Part shown: positions 59,352-64,000 of the stretch, piece after piece
How positions within the stretch are numbered: the first letter of the stretch is position 1
How the letters are laid out: each line of letters starts with the position of its first letter
NCBI GenBank assembly: GCA_009733775.1
Contig: WOGZ01000032.1
Coordinates: 124,001 to 188,000, forward strand
Direction: 5' to 3'
DNA length: 64,000 bases
From: Alectoria sarmentosa
Taxonomy: Eukaryota; Ascomycota; Lecanoromycetes; Lecanorales; Parmeliaceae
Position numbers and translations under genes: made by a program
Notes under the pieces: generated by a model
Told to the model about the DNA's origin: nothing
The model's database searches: none
What the model saw: only the letters and a program-made list of their open reading frames with translations

Positions 59352-59564
59352 CACTTCCATCTACTTCACATACATCTGTTTCTCGCACATCTTCTTCTCA
59401 TACATCTCCTTCTCCCACATCTCCTTGCTTGACAGTCTTTCCGGAAACCAGCATTTGTTCAAGAAGATCTTCAGACATACTAAACGGAGCTGTCCAGTAA
59501 GACTACCGTCACTGCCTACAATCTGCGGCGGCCCCTATCCTCAGAGAGCGCACCTTGACCTCAG

Positions 59565-61364
59565 ATGGCTATCAACGATGCTCTCCGTGCTCTTAAGCAT
59601 ACCGAACTGCCTACTGACAATTCAACTACCAGCGTCACTCAGCTCCCGGCCAACATACTTGAGGCTTTCATTCCTGGGTACTCCCTCATATCAAGGTTCC
59701 TGCTAGATTCCCTAGGATTTGACGTCACCTTGATCGTCTCCGTTTGCTTCCTCGTATTCGGATTGGCCACTTCCCTCAAATTTGCCTGGAAACACACTTC
59801 CGAACAATTCAATGAGTATTTCATGAGCTACATCAGGATCGATTCCGACGACGACATCTACGACCATGTTATGGAATGGATCAGGGTTCAGAATGTCTCG
59901 AAGAACTCCCGCAAGCTGATGGCCAAGACCGGACGGGAGAATGCTTGGGATCTGGTCGACGGCGACATGGGAGTGCCCGAGCTCGACCCCAACAAACTTG
60001 TAAACTTCAGCAATTGGGATGCCAAGGTTCCTCCGAGGTTTCAGCCCTCATTTGGAATTCACCGTTTCTTCCACAAGGGAACGCTGTTCCAGCTGAAGCG
60101 TGAGAACAAAGAGGTGATGCGCGATGGTTGGGGGGGCAGTGTGATGCGAGACGAAGAGAATATCACGTTGACTTGTATCGGGCGCTCGACACAGCCAATC
60201 AAAGATCTCATCAAGGTAGCGCGCGACCATTACTTAGACAAGGAGAAGGCCTGTACTGTCGTTCGTAGGCCGTGTCCCAAGGAACAGAGGGGCAGAGGCC
60301 GTACAGTATGGATGAAGGTCGCTACTCGACCTTCCAGACCCATGGAGACCGTGGTCTTGAATCATGAACAGAAGAATCGGGTGCTCGTCGACATCAACGA
60401 ATACTTACATCCATCTACGCCTCGATGGTATGCTAACCGAGGCATTCCATACAGGCGAGGTTACTTGTTCCACGGTCCACCGGGGACTGGTAAGTCCAGC
60501 CTTGCCTGGGCCATTGCCGGAGTCTTTGGCCTGGACATCTACTGCATCTCACTCGTGGATCCCACACTGACGGAAGAGGACCTTGGTCTGATGTTCACTA
60601 GCTTACCCCGAAGATGTGTGGTTCTCCTGGAAGATATTGACAGCGCAGGCCTCAGCAAGCGACAGGAGGAGATGAAAATTGAAAAAGTCAAACCAGAAGA
60701 CGAAGCCGCCGCCAAGATTGGCGCCGAGATCACCAAAGCCTTCAAGTCTGTGCAGAAAGAGGGGAAGAACAAAGAAAATCAAGGCATATCGCTCTCAGGT
60801 CTTCTCAACGCCATTGATGGCGTTGCGTCCCATGAGGGCAGAGTTCTCCTCATGACGACCAACTTCCCGGACAAGCTCGACGAAGCCCTCATTCGCCCTG
60901 GTCGTGTGGATATGAAAGTCCAATTCACCAACGCTACTCGATCCCAAATCTGCGAGCTCTTCACTCGCATGTATTCCCCGGATACACCTGCCTGCCTGGC
61001 CCCGGAGCATATCAAGCTCGGTTCTTTACCGAACGTGAATGGAACCCTTCACCCAGCTACCCTCAACGGTAGCCTTCTGCAGCCGAAACCTGCTAAAGTT
61101 AATAATATCATAACGCCTCCAGAAAGCCCTAAACAAGCCAATACACCCACAACGTCATTCTCGCCCTCAAGCATCGAAGGGATTGCAATTCAATTCGCGG
61201 ACCGCCTACCAGAAGACACACTGACTCCCGCGGAGATCCAGGGCTTCCTTCTGACCAGGAAAAAGGAACCTATGAGGGCTCTGGAAGAGGTCGAGGCGTG
61301 GAGGGATGGAGTGCTGGAGGCTAGGGAGAAGAAGCGTATGGGTAAGACCGAGGTTGTGTCCTAA
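59565..61364 (+). CDS. BCS1-like mitochondrial AAA ATPase
   Basis: BCS1 family members are inner-membrane AAA proteins; Bcs1 itself translocates the folded Rieske protein into complex III. This one has 599 aa in one exon. An N-terminal membrane segment lies at about residues 47-66 (FDVTLIVSVCFLVFGLATSL). The BCS1-specific domain follows (about 90-270). The AAA module has Walker A GPPGTGKS (304-311), Walker B VVLLEDID (about 350-357) and the sensor region LLMTTNFPDKLDEALIRPGR. A Lys/Glu-rich insert follows Walker B. The protein is longer than canonical Bcs1, with a C-terminal extension rich in Pro and Ser (TPPESPKQANTPTTSFSPSS), which suggests a fungal BCS1-like paralogue. Mitochondrial location is inferred from the family. 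Confidence 0.9.
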   Translation: MAINDALRALKHTELPTDNSTTSVTQLPANILEAFIPGYSLISRFLLDSLGFDVTLIVSVCFLVFGLATSLKFAWKHTSEQFNEYFMSYIRIDSDDDIYDHVMEWIRVQNVSKNSRKLMAKTGRENAWDLVDGDMGVPELDPNKLVNFSNWDAKVPPRFQPSFGIHRFFHKGTLFQLKRENKEVMRDGWGGSVMRDEENITLTCIGRSTQPIKDLIKVARDHYLDKEKACTVVRRPCPKEQRGRGRTVWMKVATRPSRPMETVVLNHEQKNRVLVDINEYLHPSTPRWYANRGIPYRRGYLFHGPPGTGKSSLAWAIAGVFGLDIYCISLVDPTLTEEDLGLMFTSLPRRCVVLLEDIDSAGLSKRQEEMKIEKVKPEDEAAAKIGAEITKAFKSVQKEGKNKENQGISLSGLLNAIDGVASHEGRVLLMTTNFPDKLDEALIRPGRVDMKVQFTNATRSQICELFTRMYSPDTPACLAPEHIKLGSLPNVNGTLHPATLNGSLLQPKPAKVNNIITPPESPKQANTPTTSFSPSSIEGIAIQFADRLPEDTLTPAEIQGFLLTRKKEPMRALEEVEAWRDGVLEAREKKRMGKTEVVS

Positions 61365-62206
61365 TGTTTGGCGGGAAGCGCAGACATGGAACAATCCACG
61401 AAGTTATGATCAAAAGCGAAAGCATTCAGAGATTTCTTGCAAGTAGACTGACAGCATGCATTACGAGTGCTCTTCCCGGCGAAGACGTGCGCTCTTCTTT
61501 TCTAATGGCTCATGTACATGACTAGCGTTTGACTTGATTTCGATCCAGGATCGTGGCGGTCTTTAAAGCAAATGAATTGGAAGAGAGCATTCGGGGTGGT
61601 TGCATGCCAAACGATGAGATAGATCGAATAGGAGACACAGGAATGCACATATTCATAATCCAACTTGTTACACTAATGGCTGATCGATCGGGAAAACAAC
61701 AGTCATAGGGTCACTCTGTTGCAGAATATCTCTCACACCCATTAATCACGAATCAAAATATCCGATCCTGTCCAGGCCAGGGCAACACACCGCTTGAGGC
61801 TCAGAGTTCCCACTTGGGTGCGAGTGGAAGTGGTACATGAGCCAACGCCTCTCAGATCGCGAGGTTTGAGGATTAAAAGACAGGCATTGGGCAATGGCAA
61901 GGGCTGGGAGACGTCAAGACAAGTTGCCTGTAGGAGTTGCTGCCCTTGCGATATTACAACGGTAGCACATATCCTAGTACTGGTGGTGCATACTCGACCG
62001 CCTAGCCATAGACCGCCAGAAGCTGTTTCCCCGCTCCTCAAGAGTAACTCATAAGCTCAGCCGCTTGCTCTCCAATATCTATTGGGCCATGTATTTCATT
62101 CTGCATCCTTCTTTCCTCCTTCCGCCTTTTCTTCTTCCCCTTTTCCTCCCTCCAGGTTTTCTCCGTCCTCCTTCTCTCCGTCCTCTAAGTCTGCACGCAG
62201 CGGTTC
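61365..62206. other. Convergent intergenic region
   Basis: About 0.8 kb between the BCS1-like gene and a converging small gene. Contains a TCC/CTTCC-rich tract at 62100-62190. No gene is supported. Confidence 0.45.
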
Positions 62207-62728
62207 CTACACCGACCACACCCTACCGATCCTACGACCCTGGCCAAGCATCCCCTCGCAAAGAGAGACAACATGTCTCATGAGCATGCGAGCCCCGTTT
62301 GCGACACTGTCAAATACCTGCGCTAATGCCGCAAACTCCATCCTCAACGACTCATCCCGCGCCTCGAAAAAGCGGTCGATGGTGAGCCCCAATCCTGAGC
62401 TATGTCCTTCAATCCTGCGCTGATACCCAGATACGCTGCGGAGTTGCATGCACAATGTTGATTGTCTAGTCTTTGACTGGCCAGCCTCTAGGAGAGCGTG
62501 GCTGAGCGTATGACGCAGATCGCGGATTGTCGGGTCCTGGGGGGAAAGTGAGTCGGGAAGTTCATCGAGCTGACGCTCACAGTCTCGGATCACGGTGATG
62601 ATGGTAGCATGCGTGGCTATTTCGGCGTCGAGAATGGCTTTAAGCTCGTCAGGTTGGGGTGGAGGAGCATCGCTTGAATCATCAGACGCGTCGAGGGAGC
62701 GTGCTCCAGATGCTTTCAGGACCGACAT
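62207..62728 (-). CDS. Hypothetical small helical protein
   Basis: A single-exon frame of 173 aa that starts at ATG 62728. The first 35 residues are Ser/Asp/Pro-rich (DASDDSSDAPPPQPDELK). The rest has regular hydrophobic spacing suggesting long helices or a coiled coil (AILDAEIATHATIITVIRD, RRIEGHSSGLGLTIDRFFEA). No family is recognised. The composition is coding-like and the frame is the longest in the region, but no independent support exists. Confidence 0.5.
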   Translation of the reverse strand: MSVLKASGARSLDASDDSSDAPPPQPDELKAILDAEIATHATIITVIRDCERQLDELPDSLSPQDPTIRDLRHTLSHALLEAGQSKTRQSTLCMQLRSVSGYQRRIEGHSSGLGLTIDRFFEARDESLRMEFAALAQVFDSVANGARMLMRHVVSLCEGMLGQGRRIGRVWSV

Positions 62729-63640
62729 TGTTGTCTTTGATTGCCGTGAAACAAAGCGTCTGTCGGGGTTTGCAATGTAATGCTGAGGAGTGAAAGGTGA
62801 GCGAGAGAGGACTGGCGATGGGCATTGGGCCAGGTCCCTTGGCCGCTCTTGCCTTTTGGGATGACAGCTTGAGAGATGCTTGTACGTGTCCGCCGTCGAC
62901 CTTCAACTTTTGAATATGCGCGGGCTCCATGCCTGTTCTCTATCCAGCCTTCAAGCATTGAGCATCCAGTAATTGCCTTTTTGCCTTGTTTGTCTCGACT
63001 TGAGCAGGCTCAGCATCCATTGAAGTAAATCTTTTTACATTCTGCTCCTGGTGTAGAGATCGTGAAGACAGGTTGGAGAAAGTGCGACAGGCTTTTCAAA
63101 TAGTAACGTAAGACAGAGAGCATGTGTGTGAATAAGTCGTTGGAGTGCCTGCGGCAGAAAAAGGAGCCAGCATCGAGAGCATGGTAAGCCCCCAGCGTCG
63201 TTTCTTCTTAGCTCTACGCGGGAAAAGGGCAGGGACGATGTCTAGCATCAAGATATCAAAGAAGAGACCGTGAAGCGGACTCGGTCTCTGATGACGAGGT
63301 GTTTCAGAAGGGTGCACCTTGGACGAACGAGAGGTCGGCGTTGTGATTGAGGTGCAGAAAATTGCTTGGCGCCTGCATGTTCAGCTACAGTTCAGTAATC
63401 CCTGCTTGGCGTCATGATTCGCATAACGGACCATCAATGACTGTCCAATCTCTACTTAGCACTAAATAGTGGTCTCGATTAGAATGGCAGACGCTACTGC
63501 AAGCCACCTGCGCAGCAATCTCCACTAACCCCCATATAAATAAGGTGATAAACAAGAGAGACGCGTGCGACTTGAACAAACATCTTGTCGATAATCGTCT
63601 AATCTTTTGATTATTTCTTTGAGCACTTGAACACTTGAAC
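62729..63640. other. Intergenic region before the terminal AT-rich block
   Basis: Normal base composition with short unsupported frames (for example 63317-63096 on the minus strand, with a basic RRAKKKRR run). No gene is supported. Confidence 0.4.
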
Positions 63641-64000
63641 TTGAATATGAAATTATATAAATTATTCATTTTCGTGATAATTAATCTTTTTATAATTACA
63701 ATCGTATAAATCTTTTCTTGAAATTTTTTTAATTTTTTTCATCATCTTATATTTAATTTATATATTTTCTTAAAAATTTATTATATTCATAAATTATAAT
63801 AAATTAATAATAATTTCAAATTTAACGATTTATTATTTTATAATTCGATCGATTTTAATAAAAAAAATATGATTTATTAAGTTTTTTAAATCGTAATATT
63901 TAAAGCGTACGATATTTAAAGTTTTTTAATATTAAATTTCTTTCTCGTTAACGTCTTAATTTTATCGTCGATATTATATTAAAAAGTCGCTATCTCGAAG
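63641..64000. other. Edge of another AT-rich, RIP-like block
   Basis: Composition changes abruptly near 63645 to long A/T runs with isolated CG pairs, the same style as the gypsy interior. It continues past the window end. No element can be classified from 360 bp. Confidence 0.7.

Noticed and set aside
59275..59564. Ser/Pro/Phe-rich plus-strand frame before the BCS1-like gene
   Set aside because: Mostly microsatellite translation in the leader region; no family features.
49670..62728. Secondary-metabolite or catabolic gene cluster
   Set aside because: The genes are housekeeping types with unrelated roles; no synthase, transporter or pathway regulator is present.

Overview
The window is nuclear DNA of a filamentous ascomycete (Pezizomycotina, possibly Dothideomycetes). 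The evidence is short GT-AG introns of 47-100 nt, fungal orthologues (APC/C Cdc16, TFIIIC Sfc1, PP2A-B', Yju2, Tra1, uL4), a secreted GH17 glucanase, and AT-rich transposon blocks whose reading frames carry RIP-like C-to-T / G-to-A damage.

Layout. 1-15 kb: cdc16 (-), a secreted Kex2-site repeat protein (-), a possible gene remnant, sfc1 (-) divergent from the PP2A B' subunit (+), yju2 (-) and a GH17 glucanase with a But2-like tail (-). 16.5-24.2 kb: an AT-rich block made of a 7,367-bp Ty3/gypsy chromovirus (two 260-bp LTRs) inserted in a small inverted-repeat element. 24.9-27.2 kb: a broken NACHT/ankyrin/ZZ NLR-like gene. 28.3-39.9 kb: the giant tra1 gene (+). 40.6-42.8 kb: a zinc-finger protein (-). 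43.7-47.5 kb: a degenerate Mutator-like element whose right inverted repeat is split by a 960-bp insertion, which itself carries a solo LTR. 48.5-49.3 kb: a decayed SDR gene. 49.7-62.7 kb: a gene-dense housekeeping block with uL4 (-), a METTL25-type methyltransferase (+), a YjbQ-family protein (-), a repeat protein (-), an acid ceramidase-like hydrolase (+), a BCS1-like AAA ATPase (+) and a small hypothetical (-). From about 63.65 kb a further AT-rich block begins.

The genes are general cell machinery (cell cycle, Pol III transcription, splicing, chromatin, translation, mitochondria) and do not form a metabolic cluster. The accessory signal lies in the Kex2-processed secreted protein, the two nested transposon islands and the two decayed genes beside them. 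Intron-exon structures were read by eye from splice signals and frame continuity, with phases checked by counting. Protein identities rest on recognised family motifs, not on database searches.
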